From Streptococcus oralis (GTDB taxonomy: Bacteria; Bacillota; Bacilli; Lactobacillales; Streptococcaceae), in NCBI RefSeq assembly GCF_001579175.1, contig NZ_KQ970759.1, positions 802,336 to 866,335 of the forward strand: DNA of 64,000 bases. The letters are read 5' to 3'. The translations under genes and the position numbers were made by a program. Below the pieces are notes generated by a model. It was not told where the DNA came from. It saw only the letters and a list, made by a program, of their open reading frames with translations, and made no database searches. Positions 1 to 9,474 of the stretch are shown piece by piece (within the stretch, counting starts at the first letter, position 1; every line of letters starts with the position of its first letter).

Positions 1-41
1 GGGGCAAAGGTCCCAAATACCACTGCTGTTTTCTTTTTCAT
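1..41 (-). CDS. nadR: NadR-type nicotinamide-nucleotide adenylyltransferase, 5' end only
   Basis: Reading leftwards from the ATG at 41, the 13 visible codons give MKKKTAVVFGTFA, and the bases at the edge fit a following proline. This is the start of a nucleotidyltransferase fold (the GTFxPxHxGH nucleotide-binding loop begins here), and it agrees with the N-terminus I recall for streptococcal NadR, an NMN adenylyltransferase/NR kinase of NAD salvage. The gene leaves the window on the left, so only the first residues are seen. No strong ribosome binding site is visible. The call rests on a very short stretch. Confidence 0.6.
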   Translation of the reverse strand, partial: MKKKTAVVFGTFA

Positions 42-150
42 ACATACTTACATTTTTATAATTTTATATATTTTGTTTTTCTATGTTTTTATTATATCTT
101 ATATTTTTGTTTTGTCAAGGGTTTTTTATTATTTTTTATAAAAAAGTAGC

Positions 151-178
151 AAAAAAGAATCAGGATTGCTCCTGATTC
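151..178 (-). terminator. Rho-independent terminator after clpC
   Basis: Perfect 9-bp inverted repeat (gaatcagga, loop ttgc, tcctgattc) followed on the minus strand by six T. It lies just downstream of the clpC stop. Confidence 0.85.
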
Positions 179-185
179 TCCATTT

Positions 186-2617
186 TTAAGCAATATCAAA
201 TTTTAATTGACCTGCTTTGACACCAATCTTGAGAGTCTTGCCTGCCACTAATTCTCCCTTAAGAAGAAGTTCTGCCAACTTGTCTTCCACTTCTGTTTGC
301 AGGGTTCTGCGAAGTGGGCGGGCTCCCATTTCTGGATTGTAACCGTGACTAGCTAGTAACTTCAACGCTGAAGCTTGCAGTTTCAAGTCGATACCCTTCT
401 CTGCCAGGCTAGCAATCAATGGTTTAACCATGATCTTGACAATTTCCTGCATGTGGTCGCTATCCAAACTGTGGAAGACCACCTTTTCATCAATACGGTT
501 GATAAACTCTGGTCGATAAGCTTTTTTCAACTCTTCGAAGATGCGTTTTTCCATATTCTCCTGGTCAAAACGAATGTCCTTGGCCCCAAAACCAACTGTC
601 TTGTCATCACGAAGGGCTGTCGCACCAAGGTTTGACGTCATGATGATGATGGTATTTGAAAAGTCCACCTTGCGCCCCTTGCTGTCTGTCAAGACACCGT
701 CGTCCAAGACTTGCAAGAGAACATTAAAGATGTCTGGGTGGGCCTTCTCTACCTCGTCAAAGAGAAGCACTGAGTATGGTTTATTGCGGACCTTCTCAGT
801 CAACTCCCCCCTTCTTCGTAGCCCACATAGCCCGGAGGAGCTCCATTGAGACGGCTGGCTGCGAATTTCTCCATATACTCACTCATATCAAAGCGGATAA
901 GGGCTGATTCGTCATCAAAGAGAACTTCTGCCAATGCCTTGGCCAATTCGGTCTTCCCGACACCCGTCGGTCCTAGGAACATAAAGGAACCAATCGGACG
1001 CTTGTGGCTGCGAATTCCTGACTGGTTGCGGCGAATGGCACGGCTAATACTTGAAACAGCTTGATCTTGACCGATGACACGTTTATGCAGTTCTGCTTCG
1101 AGGTTCAGGTACTTCTTAGCATCTGTTTGCGTCAGCTTTTGGACTGGGATACCTGACAAGCGGCTCAAGGTGGTCAAAATATCAGATTCTGTCACTAAGT
1201 CTTTATAGACAGGGACTTCCTGCTCTTTTGCGATTAACTGGGCAGCTTGTTTCCACTTGCCATCCATCAAGGCCTTGTCAGCTGGACTCAAGTCGGATTC
1301 GTCTGCTTTCATCTGCTTGGATTTGTTTTGCACTGTTGCTGCCGCTTCATCCAAGAGATCGATAGCAGAGTCTGGCAAGTGACGACTGGTCAAGTAACGA
1401 TGTGCCATCTTAACAGCTGTTTCGACAGCTTCATCTGTGATTTTCACACGATGGTGTTTCTCATAGGTAGCCTTCAAACCTTGCAAAATAGTCATGCTGT
1501 CAGCTAGACTTGGCTCTTCTATCGTCACTTTGGCAAAACGACGAGAAAGGGCAGCATCTTTTTCGATGTGTTTTTGATATTCTTCCTGAGTGGTGGCCCC
1601 AACCGTTCTCAAAGTTCCACGTGCCAAGGCTGGCTTCAAGATATTGGCCGCATCCAGAGTCGAATCAATACCGCTACCAGAACCCATGATGGTGTGGAGT
1701 TCATCGATAAAGAGGATCACTTTGCCATCTTCCTCGATATCCTTGATGATATTATTCATACGCTCTTCAAAATCTCCACGGAAACGTGTCCCCGCAACAA
1801 CATTCATCAAATCAAGCTCTAGAACACGCATCTTTGCCATTTCCGCAGGTACATCCCCACTAGCAATACGCTGGGCAAGACCAAAGGCTAGAGCTGTTTT
1901 CCCAACACCCGCATCTCCAACCAAGACCGGATTGTTCTTGGTCTTTCGACTCAAAATCTGAATCATACGTGAGATTTCCTTGTCACGACCGATAACCGGC
2001 TCTAACTTGCCAGAGCGCGCTTGCTCCGTCAGATCATGTGTGTAGTCCTCTAGACCGCCACTTGGATTCTGAGGCATGCCCATCATATTGGCCATGGAAT
2101 TTTGCTTGTCTGCTACCGTGCGATGGCGTTGACGCAAAGCCTTAAGGTCTTCTCTTGTCCAACCTGCACGTTCCTCTAAATTGCGACGAAGAGCAGCAAT
2201 TCTGACCTGATCTTTCTGGTCTTCATAAGAAAAGCCTGCTCTCTCCAAGATGCGAGTTGCCAAGGCATTGCCATCATGCAAAATCGCATAGAGGACATGC
2301 TCTGTACCTAGCACCTTTGCATGGACCACGGAGGCCACATACTCTGCTTCTGCAAAGAGAACCTCCAAACGATGGGAAAAGGGCAATTCCGTAAAGGTTT
2401 CGTCTTGGCTATAGTCCGTTTCAGTCAGTTCCAAAGCAACCTCTTCTAAACGATCCATTTCATAAGGATAATCATTTAGAGTCGCACCTGCCACACTGTA
2501 ACTGTGATTGGACATGGCAATCAATAAATGCCAAGACTCTAGATATCGGGCTCCAAAATGGCCGGCAACCATGTAGGCACTTTCGATACATTCATTCAAT
2601 GCTTTTGAATAGTTCAT
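186..2617 (-). pseudogene. clpC: ATP-dependent Clp protease ATP-binding subunit ClpC, frameshifted
   Basis: Hsp100/AAA+ unfoldase that feeds ClpP and works with adaptor proteins in stress proteolysis. Codons from 2617 encode a Clp-N domain, then AAA-1 with Walker A GDAGVGKT and Walker B VILFIDE, a middle region, and AAA-2 with Walker A GPTGVGKT. After [11 protein letters not shown] the frame ends in SX-stop. The remaining 200 residues ([22 protein letters not shown], Walker B and C-terminal D2 domain) continue in another frame from about 803. Coding-strand GAAGAA is followed by six G at 806-811. A seventh G would restore EEGGELTEKV and a product of about 810 residues, the usual ClpC length. 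It is the second gene of ctsR-clpC, starting one base after the ctsR stop. As written the D2 ATPase would be lost; an assembly error is equally possible. Confidence 0.9.
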
Positions 2618-2618
2618 C

Positions 2619-3077
2619 TTACTTCTCTTTTCTATCTACCTCTTGTAATAGCTGTCGGAGCATATTGGCACGGACAGCTGAGGATTCTTCCCCTAGGACA
2701 CGATCTGTTGCTACAGAAGTCAGCAAGGTCATTTCCTGCTTGGTCATCAAGTCCTGCTCTACCAAAAGCTGGAGAATATCCTCATAAATCTCCTGACTAA
2801 CTCGCTCACCAATCGAGTAAAGCAAATCGCGGAGCATCTCATGATGATTGGAAAACTCAATCCGTCCGATGCGAATGTAGCCTCCGCCACCACGCTTGCT
2901 CTCAACCAAGTAACCTCTGCTTTCAGTAAAACGGGTCTTGATGACATAGTTGATCTGACTAGGTACAACCTGAAAGGTATCCGCCAACTGACTCCGCTGC
3001 AATTCCACGATACCAGACTGGTCTAAAATCGCCTTGATATAGGCTTCGATATGATCTGATGTATTTTTAAATCTCAT
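2619..3077 (-). CDS. ctsR: CtsR, class III stress repressor
   Basis: 152 residues, normal length for CtsR, the winged-helix repressor of clp genes in Firmicutes. Seen: an N-terminal HTH region ([11 protein letters not shown] followed by the [12 protein letters not shown] glycine-rich wing, about residues 38-75) and a C-terminal dimer/heat-sensing region. It is the first gene of the ctsR-clpC operon, with AGGAG just before the ATG at 3077. A CtsR-like operator lies upstream at 3103-3119, so autoregulation is expected. No McsA or McsB genes accompany it, as is usual in streptococci. Confidence 0.93.
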   Translation of the reverse strand: MRFKNTSDHIEAYIKAILDQSGIVELQRSQLADTFQVVPSQINYVIKTRFTESRGYLVESKRGGGGYIRIGRIEFSNHHEMLRDLLYSIGERVSQEIYEDILQLLVEQDLMTKQEMTLLTSVATDRVLGEESSAVRANMLRQLLQEVDRKEK

Positions 3078-3102
3078 AGTAAATCAAACTCCTTCTTTGA
3101 AC

Positions 3103-3127
3103 CTTGACTATCTTTGACTATTATACC
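3103..3127 (-). promoter_or_regulatory. CtsR operator and -10 box of ctsR-clpC
   Basis: On the minus strand, AGTCAAAGATAGTCAAGG resembles the tandem CtsR heptamer (GGTCAAA-N3-GGTCAAA), with a further gtTCAAAG half-site next to it. TATAAT (3120-3125 on plus) sits directly upstream, so the operator would cover the transcription start. The -35 element is poor. Confidence 0.7.
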
Positions 3128-3191
3128 GAAATTTTTGATTTTTTTAAAGGAAAAGGGAACGAGTTGCGAAGATTATTATAAACTATCCAAA

Positions 3192-3224
3192 ACAAAAAGA
3201 TGGGACCGTAAAACGGTCACCATC
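3192..3224 (-). terminator. Terminator after the LPXTG remnant
   Basis: Minus-strand hairpin gatggtgaccgt / acggtcccatc with one bulge, then TTTTTGTTTT. It follows the stop of the anchor fragment at 3249 and separates it from the ctsR promoter. Confidence 0.75.
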
Positions 3225-3248
3225 ATTTTGCTTTATTCAAAGTTAAGA

Positions 3249-3719
3249 TTAGTCAACTTTTTTAGCACGGTATACAAGTCCTGCCAAAGCTGCAAGAACT
3301 AGACCAAGAATAGTAGAGAATGCTGTAAAGTCTGCTCCACCAGTGTTTGGCAAATCTTTCTTAGGTTGTTCACCCTTAGGACCTTCCTTAGGTTCTTCTT
3401 TTTTCGGTTCAGTATACGTGTTAGTGAAGGTTGGGTTGTTACCTGTAACTGTTGTTACAAGTTGGCCTGTACCGTTGTCAACCACTTCAACTGTCACTTC
3501 ATGTTTAGCAGTATCGTATGTCACATTTTCTTCCTTACTATCTACTTCAGTAATAGTGTAAGTGTGCTTACCTGCTGTTGCGAAATCAATTGCTGTGAAA
3601 GTAACCGTACCATCTGCAGCGTTTTTAACTGTTTCGATTACTTTGCCATCTTGTTTAAGTTCAAACTCAAACTGACCTGCTTCAAGAGGTTTACCATTCA
3701 AGACTTTCTTAGCTTTGAA
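3249..3719 (-). pseudogene. 3' remnant of an LPXTG pilin/adhesin gene
   Basis: The open frame encodes one streptococcal pilin-type isopeptide domain and a sortase signal. In order: strand FKAKKVLNG with the candidate isopeptide lysine, YTITEV with the probable catalytic glutamate, NPTFTNTY with the acceptor asparagine, a proline/lysine/glutamate-rich wall segment, LPNTGG, a hydrophobic helix and the tail RAKKVD. There is no start methionine, ribosome binding site or signal peptide. The only possible start is an internal TTG at 3701. The frame closes upstream with a stop inside the hairpin at 3724-3756. Family proteins are several hundred residues longer, so this is the tail of a lost surface protein fused next to the transporter terminator. 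It is unlikely to be translated. Confidence 0.8.
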
Positions 3720-3723
3720 ACAA

Positions 3724-3756
3724 TTAAATCCAAGCAGGGTTCTTGCTTGGATTTAA
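3724..3756. terminator. Strong hairpin terminator after the thiamine-type transporter
   Basis: Perfect 13-bp inverted repeat (ttaaatccaagca / tgcttggatttaa) with a 7-base loop, 22 bases after the stop of the ABC ATPase gene. The T-rich flank on the minus strand is short (ttgttt). The junction with the LPXTG remnant is immediately beyond it. Confidence 0.7.
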
Positions 3757-3778
3757 TATATAATATTGTTCTAAGGAT

Positions 3779-4507
3779 CTAAGTATTTAATCCCAATTCT
3801 GCTAATATTTGTCGTTTGTAGGCAATTTTTTGGACGTCCTTGTCCTCGTTTTCAGACCAATCTAGTTTAATTTCTGAAACAATCTGCCCAGGGCGATTTT
3901 TCAAGATATAGATGCGGTCGCTAAGATTGAGGGCCTCTTCAATACTATGCGTGATAATCAAGGTTGTTAGCTGCAACTGCTTATGAATCTCCAGATACCA
4001 AGCGTGGAGTTCCATCTTGGTCATCTCATCCAAAGCGCTAAAAGCCTCGTCAAGAAGAAAGAGCTTGTGGCCAAAAAGATAGGTCCGGAGCAAGGCTACA
4101 CGCTGACGCATCCCTCCACTGAGTTCGTGAGGATACTTGTCCCGTACAGCTGTCAACTGGAAGGTCGCAAGGATATCATCCGCTCGGGCAACGGCTTCCG
4201 CCTTATCCACCTTTTGAATCAAGAGGGGCAGAATGATATTGCCAAGCACCGTCTTGTGCTCCAAGAGGAGATCCTTTTGCAACATATAACTCACGCGCCC
4301 CTTGGGATTTTCCTCGCCATCAAGGACAATTCGCCCAGACTGGACTTCTAAAATCCCAGCAATCAGATTAAAGAGGGTGGTCTTTCCAACACCACTTGGA
4401 CCTAGGATAGAAACCACTTCACCCGAAGTCACCTGCAGGTTGATGTCCTCTAAAATCTTTTCATCGCCATAGGCATAGCTTACGTGTTCTAGTCTAATTT
4501 CTGTCAT
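3779..4507 (-). CDS. thiZ: ABC transporter ATPase, thiamine-precursor type (ThiZ-like)
   Basis: 242-residue nucleotide-binding subunit of a nitrate/taurine/pyrimidine-type importer. Walker A GPSGVGKTT near residues 36-44, Q-loop region MLQKD, signature LSGGMRQR, Walker B LFLLDEAF and the switch histidine ITHS are all intact. It overlaps the substrate-binding lipoprotein gene by one base (ATGA-type coupling) and is the last gene of a four-gene unit under a TPP riboswitch. The riboswitch and the NMT1-type binding protein point to uptake of a thiamine precursor (HMP or a related pyrimidine). The exact substrate is inferred. Confidence 0.85.
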   Translation of the reverse strand: MTEIRLEHVSYAYGDEKILEDINLQVTSGEVVSILGPSGVGKTTLFNLIAGILEVQSGRIVLDGEENPKGRVSYMLQKDLLLEHKTVLGNIILPLLIQKVDKAEAVARADDILATFQLTAVRDKYPHELSGGMRQRVALLRTYLFGHKLFLLDEAFSALDEMTKMELHAWYLEIHKQLQLTTLIITHSIEEALNLSDRIYILKNRPGQIVSEIKLDWSENEDKDVQKIAYKRQILAELGLNT

Positions 4508-5514
4508 TATTTTACAAATTCATTAGTGAAGCCTTTGTCTGTCAAGTCTTCTTTAAGGATACCATTTTCTTTGTCCCATTTGTAGAAGGCATTCCAGCGA
4601 GCAGCATCAAATTGTCCCCATTTTTCCTTGTCACTTGCGTATTCTTTTGACAAGTATTTTTGCGATTCGATGACAAAGTCACGTTTTTCCTTGAGTTCAG
4701 GTGCATTCTTGATGAGAATATCCGCAGCTTCTTCTGGATGTTCCATAGCATATTGGTAGCCTTTTTTGATGGCTTGGATGACTTTACGAGCTTCTTCCTT
4801 GTTGTCTTTGAGATAGTCGTTGTTTGCGATAATAACTGGTGAGTAGTAGTCAAATTCCTTGACATAGTCTTTCAAGTACATGAAGTTGGCGTCTACACCT
4901 TGAGATTTGGCAAGGATACCGTCCCACCCATAGTAGATCCAAGCAGTGTCAAAGACGCCATTGGCAATTGGTGTGATGGAGTTTGAGTCGTTGTTTGGTA
5001 CTTTTTCGACCTTTTCGAAGTCTCCACCTTGAGATTCCACCAAGGTTTTCAACATAGCAAGTTCAGTCGGGTCATTCCAAGTTCCGTATTTCTTCCCAAC
5101 CAAGTCTTTTGGACTGTTCACATTGTCAGATTTACGTGAGATGATTCCTGATGTATTGTGCTCAACGATAGCAGCAACGGCAGTAATCCCTGCTCCTTTT
5201 TCCAATTTCTTAGCCATGTAGTCTTGGAAATAGATAGCAAATGGCGCCTTGCCATTGATCACCAAGTCAGACGAACTTTCTTCTGGTGGCAATTTCAAAT
5301 CAACATCCACTCCAGCTTCTTTGAAATAACCTTTTTCCTTGGCAACATATAGCCCTGTGTGGTTAGTATTTGGCGTCCAGTCTAGGATAAAGTCAATCTT
5401 CTTGAGTTCTGCTTCTTTATTGTCCTTAGAAGCAGTCCCTTGACCACAAGCCACCAGCACGACAGCTACAAGAGCTGTCACAAGCGTTAAAAACACTTTC
5501 CATGTTTTCTTCAT
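4507..5514 (-). CDS. thiY: NMT1/THI5-like substrate-binding lipoprotein (ThiY-like)
   Basis: Extracellular binding protein of the importer. The N-terminus MKKTWKVFLTLVTALVAVV ends in a lipobox LVAC, so it is a lipoprotein. The mature part carries the NMT1/THI5 pattern (DFILDWTPNTNHTGLYVAKEKGYF, then ESSSDLVI and GTWNDPTELAML). A longer frame reaches 5568, but AGAGG lies eight bases before the ATG at 5514, directly before MKKTW, so that start is chosen, giving 335 residues. It sits between permease and ATPase genes downstream of a TPP riboswitch. Likely ligand: a thiamine pyrimidine precursor. Confidence 0.88.
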   Translation of the reverse strand: MKKTWKVFLTLVTALVAVVLVACGQGTASKDNKEAELKKIDFILDWTPNTNHTGLYVAKEKGYFKEAGVDVDLKLPPEESSSDLVINGKAPFAIYFQDYMAKKLEKGAGITAVAAIVEHNTSGIISRKSDNVNSPKDLVGKKYGTWNDPTELAMLKTLVESQGGDFEKVEKVPNNDSNSITPIANGVFDTAWIYYGWDGILAKSQGVDANFMYLKDYVKEFDYYSPVIIANNDYLKDNKEEARKVIQAIKKGYQYAMEHPEEAADILIKNAPELKEKRDFVIESQKYLSKEYASDKEKWGQFDAARWNAFYKWDKENGILKEDLTDKGFTNEFVK

Positions 5515-5552
5515 TTTCATTTCCTCTTTTCTTTTTCTCAAACGTTCTTGTC

Positions 5553-6311
5553 CTATGAACGTTTCCATTTAATCACATATTTTTCGCTAATATCAACCAA
5601 TTTCATACCCAAAAGGCTGATAATCGACACCAGAATAATAATGGCAAACATGGTATCATACTGAAACAGTTTTTTAGACTGAATCATATAAACACCAAGT
5701 CCTTCAAAACCTCCCAACCACTCAGACACCACAGTTGTGATAAAGGCGTAGGAGACACTGACTCTCAGACCTGCATAAAAGTAGGGCAGGCTGACAGGGA
5801 TTTTAAAATGCCACAGGATTTGCCAGGGCTTGGCTCGCATCAGACTAAACAAGGTCAGCATATCCTTGTCACAATGCCTAAATCCATCCAAAATACTAAC
5901 GATGATAGGGAAGGTTGTCGTCAGGATAATCAAGACAATCTTGGGCAAAATTCCATAGCCTAGCCACAAGACCAGGATAGGGGCTATGGCAATGGTCGGA
6001 ATGGTCTGAACAACCACCATCATAGGGTAGATAAGATCATTGAGCCAAGTCAGACTGTCCATAAGCACAGCCATGATACAGGCAATCAAGACTCCTAAGA
6101 CTAGTCCGAGTATAGCCACTCTCAAGGTCGCCCAGCTATGGTGCCAGAGAAATTCTCTATCACGAACAAATGACTGAAGAATTTCAAAAGGGGTTGGCAG
6201 GATAAACTTGGGTAAAAGTTTGAATATTCCTGCTAACTGCCAGATTGACAAGACTCCTAGAAAACCCAATAGACTAATGTGTCGTCTCAGTATACTTTTC
6301 AAGTTTCTCAT
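5553..6311 (-). CDS. thiX: ABC transporter permease (ThiX-like)
   Basis: About 252 residues with roughly six membrane segments. It has the binding-protein-dependent inner-membrane-component signature: EAA-like loop around DGFRHCDKDMLTLFSLMRAKPWQILWHFKIPVS interrupted here only for description, with the conserved glycine and following helix VSVSYAFITTVVSEWLGG. The ATG at 6311 is preceded by an in-frame TTG at 6314; GGAGAG lies about 13 bases before the ATG. The start overlaps the end of the upstream YkoF-type gene by about 38 bases, so translational coupling is likely. It forms one importer with the two downstream genes. Confidence 0.85.
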   Translation of the reverse strand: MRNLKSILRRHISLLGFLGVLSIWQLAGIFKLLPKFILPTPFEILQSFVRDREFLWHHSWATLRVAILGLVLGVLIACIMAVLMDSLTWLNDLIYPMMVVVQTIPTIAIAPILVLWLGYGILPKIVLIILTTTFPIIVSILDGFRHCDKDMLTLFSLMRAKPWQILWHFKIPVSLPYFYAGLRVSVSYAFITTVVSEWLGGFEGLGVYMIQSKKLFQYDTMFAIIILVSIISLLGMKLVDISEKYVIKWKRS

Positions 6312-6564
6312 CAATGCTTAAAATCTCTCCTACATTTATTTTGACATTGGCAAAGACATTATCTGCTTCCTGCCCTGCCACTTCAAGCGCTTCTTTGAGA
6401 ATGCGCATAAGCTCATCAAACTCCCCTTCCAAGACCGTTTCAAAGGGTGTCACCACCATGGTCACGGACTGAGCTTGCAGATAAGCAATCACCTGATCGA
6501 TAATAGCAATTCGATCAATCCCCTGTGATAGGGGCAAGACTTGCAAGGCAATGCTTGCTTTCAT
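6274..6564 (-). CDS. YkoF/MTH1187-family thiamine-binding protein
   Basis: 96-residue protein of the thiamine-binding MTH1187/YkoF-like fold: an N-terminal strand MKASIALQVLPL, a helix with IIDQVIAYLQAQ, a strand VTPFETVLEGEFDEL and a C-terminal strand NVFANVKINVGEIL. Members bind thiamine or pyrimidine intermediates in the cytosol. AGGAGG is well placed before the ATG at 6564. It is the first gene after the TPP riboswitch and overlaps the permease gene, which supports a role with the importer. Its precise function in streptococci is unknown. Confidence 0.8.
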   Translation of the reverse strand: MKASIALQVLPLSQGIDRIAIIDQVIAYLQAQSVTMVVTPFETVLEGEFDELMRILKEALEVAGQEADNVFANVKINVGEILSIDEKLEKYTETTH

Positions 6565-6597
6565 AAAAACCTCCTTTTCTCAGGTTTCCTTTTAACA

Positions 6598-6629
6598 AAA
6601 AGAAAACCCCTTCCATATATGGAAAAGGT
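6598..6629 (-). terminator. Expression-platform terminator of the TPP riboswitch
   Basis: Minus-strand hairpin ccttttccatatatggaagg followed by GGTTTTCTTTTTG, between the aptamer and the first gene. This is the expected off-state terminator when TPP is bound. Confidence 0.75.
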
Positions 6630-6644
6630 GCAGAATTCGGCTAA

Positions 6645-6730
<86 letters not shown>

Positions 6731-6742
6731 TTATATGGACAT

Positions 6743-6771
6743 ATAGTAACGCAAATACTAGGAAAAGTCAA
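6743..6771 (-). promoter_or_regulatory. Promoter of the riboswitch-transporter unit
   Basis: Minus strand TTGACT, 17-bp spacer, TACTAT, placed 10-20 bases upstream of the aptamer. Confidence 0.65.
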
Positions 6772-6793
6772 GGAAACTGCTTACAGAAAACTA

Positions 6794-6833
6794 TGAAAAA
6801 GAGTTTGAAGGCAAATGCTTCAAACTCTTTCAT
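6794..6833 (-). terminator. Rho-independent terminator after polA
   Basis: 13-bp inverted repeat (aaagagtttgaag / cttcaaactcttt) with a 7-base loop, ending in T-rich sequence on the minus strand, directly after the polA stop. Confidence 0.85.
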
Positions 6834-6840
6834 AACTTTC

Positions 6841-9474
6841 TTATTTAGCCTCGTACCAGGTTGCCCCTTCATTTTCATCTGCAATAAGGGGAACACTGAG
6901 TTGGATGGCTTCTTCCATGGTTTGTTTCACTAGAGCTTTAACGGCTGCTAGTTCTGATTTCGGAACCTCAAGGACGATTTCATCATGCACTTGCAAGAGC
7001 ATCTTGGTCTGATAACCACCCTCAACTAGAGCTTTGTCTAGTTGAATCATAGCAATTTTGAGAATATCCGCCGCCGATCCCTGGATAGGGGAGTTAATAG
7101 CAGTTCGCTCTGCAAAACCACGAATGTTAAAGTTGCGCGAATTGATATCTGGCAACTCGCGACGACGCTTGAAGAGGGTCTCTACATAGCCCTTATCACG
7201 CGCCTCACGAACGACTTCATCCATGTAATTTTTGATACCAGGGAAGCGTTCAAAATAAGTGTCGATGTATGCTTTAGCCTCTTTACGGCTGATACCTAGG
7301 TTATTGGATAAACCAAAGTCTGAAATTCCGTAAACAACTCCAAAGTTGACAGCCTTAGCATTGCGACGGTCATTTGGCGTCACATCCTCAGGACGTTCTA
7401 TTCCAAAAACACGCATGGCCGTCGAGGTATGGATATCAACTCCCTCTTGGAAGGCCTTGATTAAGTGCTCATCCTTAGAGATATGCGCCAAAACGCGCAA
7501 CTCAATCTGTGAATAGTCAGAGCTGAGAAGGACACTATCCTCCCACTCTGGCACGAAAGCCTTACGAATAAGGCGACCTTGTTCCAAGCGAACAGGAATA
7601 TTTTGCAAGTTTGGATCGACACTAGACAGACGCCCTGTCTGAGTCAAATCCTGCACATAGCGCGTGTGAATCTTGCCATCATCTAAAATCCAATCCTGCA
7701 AGCCAACCACGTAAGTCGATTGAATCTTAGCAATCTGACGATAGTCTAGAATTTTCTTAACAATTGGCGCAATAGGAGCCAGACGCTCTAGCACATCCAC
7801 GGCTGTCGAGTAACCTGTCTTGGTTTTCTTGGTGTATTCTAGAGGAAGGCCGAGCTTTTCAAAGAGAAGCACGCCCAACTGCTTGGGTGAGTTGATATTA
7901 AACTCCTCACCAGCTAGCTCATAAATCTCCTGAGTTAGCTTTTCAATGACAAGTTCATTTTCAGCCTGCATCTCAAGCAGGGTCTCTTTCTTGACTGTAA
8001 TTCCAGCGATTTCCATCTTGGCAAGGACGAAAGCCAGAGGTTGCTCCATGTCATAGAGGAGATCTAACTGTCCATGTTCAGCTAATTTTTCAAGTAAAAC
8101 AGGCTCGGTTTCAACCAATACCGCAACCTTGCGAGCTAAATGCTCCAAGAATTTCTCTCTCTCAGGGATAGCTTTCTTGACCCCCTTGCCGTAGAAGGTC
8201 TCATCGTCGACTATGTAAGTCTGACCATAAAGACTCGCGATTGTTGAAATTTCATTGTTCTCGACAGTAGAGAGAAGGTACTTTGCCAAGCGACTGTCAA
8301 AAGCAGGGGCCTGCAGGTTCAAGTCCAAGCGATTTAAAAGAACCTTCGCTTTCTTAAAGTCATACACTTTCAGAGGTGTTTTTTCTAGAAATTCCTTGAG
8401 AATCTGCTCCTGCAAGAGATCAAGTTTATCTGTAGCGTAAAGTTTATCCCCACAAGACCATGCAAAACCAACCAAATCATCTGTATGGTAATTCTCACCA
8501 AAAAGCTCAAAGTGGAAGATAGATTCTGCGCTCAGCATGTCTTGACTGACGTGGTCAACAATAGTGAAATCCAAACTTTCAGGCGCATCCGTCGACGAAA
8601 TATTTAAAGCTTGCTTGAGCTGTTTGAAGCCCATCTCATCATAGAATTTTCCGAGATTTTCCACATTTGGACCACTATAGAGCAAATCATTAAGGCCAAT
8701 TTCAATCGGTGCCTTGGTATCGATAGTTGCCAGTGTTTTAGACAAAAAGGCTTGTTCCTTGTCATTGATGAGATTTTCCTTCATCTTAGAGGCCTTCATC
8801 CCATCGATATGTTCATAAATACCCTCTAGAGATCCGTGTTCTAGCAAGAGCTTGATGCCCGTCTTTTCACCAATTTTTGTGACACCAGGGATATTATCAG
8901 ACTTATCCCCCATCAGGGCCTTGAGATCTATAAACTGAGCTGGTGTGAGGCCCATCTTTTCCATAAGGTAAGCTGGTGTAAAGGCCTCAAACTCAGCCAC
9001 ACCTTTCTTGGAAATCTCGACCACCGTACGCTCATCGGTCAACTGGATCAAGTCCTTGTCTCCGCTAACGATTGTCACATCGAAGGAATCTTTCTCAGCC
9101 AAACGACCAAGAGTCCCGATGATATCATCCGCTTCATAATGTGGCAACTCATAATGGCGAATTCCAAGATGGTCTAGCAACTCACGAATGAAGGGAAATT
9201 GCTCACGAAACTCATCTGGAGTTTTAGCACGCCCCCCCTTGTAGTCTGCATACATCTCTGTTCGGAAAGTTGTCTTACCTGCATCAAAAGCTACCAAAAC
9301 ATGGCTGGGTTCAACTCGCTCCAAGACATGATTCAACATGAGTTGAAAACCGTAGATCGCATTAGTATGAAGACCATTAGCATTTTTAAATCGATCCAGC
9401 TGCTGGTAAAGAGCGAAAAAAGCTCGAAAGGCAACAGAAGATCCATCAATTAATAATAATTTTTTCTTGTCCAT
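6841..9474 (-). CDS. polA: DNA polymerase I
   Basis: 877 residues, normal for streptococcal Pol I, the enzyme of Okazaki-fragment processing and repair. Seen: N-terminal 5'-3' exonuclease domain (LLIDGSSVAFRAFFAL, YEADDIIGTL, SGDKDLIQL, LMGDKSDNIPG), a central exonuclease-like domain, and the polymerase domain with motif A LLSSDYSQIELRVLAH, motif B RRNAKAVNFGVVYG and motif C LLQVHDEIVLEVP. The central domain lacks obvious 3'-5' proofreading carboxylate motifs, consistent with what is known for the pneumococcal enzyme. The frame extends upstream, but MDKKKLLLIDG at 9474 is the family start. In pneumococcus, as I recall it, polA is not next to cbpD, so its location here reflects rearrangement or a different ancestral order. 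Confidence 0.95.
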   Translation of the reverse strand: MDKKKLLLIDGSSVAFRAFFALYQQLDRFKNANGLHTNAIYGFQLMLNHVLERVEPSHVLVAFDAGKTTFRTEMYADYKGGRAKTPDEFREQFPFIRELLDHLGIRHYELPHYEADDIIGTLGRLAEKDSFDVTIVSGDKDLIQLTDERTVVEISKKGVAEFEAFTPAYLMEKMGLTPAQFIDLKALMGDKSDNIPGVTKIGEKTGIKLLLEHGSLEGIYEHIDGMKASKMKENLINDKEQAFLSKTLATIDTKAPIEIGLNDLLYSGPNVENLGKFYDEMGFKQLKQALNISSTDAPESLDFTIVDHVSQDMLSAESIFHFELFGENYHTDDLVGFAWSCGDKLYATDKLDLLQEQILKEFLEKTPLKVYDFKKAKVLLNRLDLNLQAPAFDSRLAKYLLSTVENNEISTIASLYGQTYIVDDETFYGKGVKKAIPEREKFLEHLARKVAVLVETEPVLLEKLAEHGQLDLLYDMEQPLAFVLAKMEIAGITVKKETLLEMQAENELVIEKLTQEIYELAGEEFNINSPKQLGVLLFEKLGLPLEYTKKTKTGYSTAVDVLERLAPIAPIVKKILDYRQIAKIQSTYVVGLQDWILDDGKIHTRYVQDLTQTGRLSSVDPNLQNIPVRLEQGRLIRKAFVPEWEDSVLLSSDYSQIELRVLAHISKDEHLIKAFQEGVDIHTSTAMRVFGIERPEDVTPNDRRNAKAVNFGVVYGISDFGLSNNLGISRKEAKAYIDTYFERFPGIKNYMDEVVREARDKGYVETLFKRRRELPDINSRNFNIRGFAERTAINSPIQGSAADILKIAMIQLDKALVEGGYQTKMLLQVHDEIVLEVPKSELAAVKALVKQTMEEAIQLSVPLIADENEGATWYEAK

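Noticed and set aside
3114-3302. 62-codon plus-strand frame across the ctsR promoter region
   Set aside because: It has no ribosome binding site, overlaps the CtsR operator, a terminator and the LPXTG remnant, and has no recognisable sequence.
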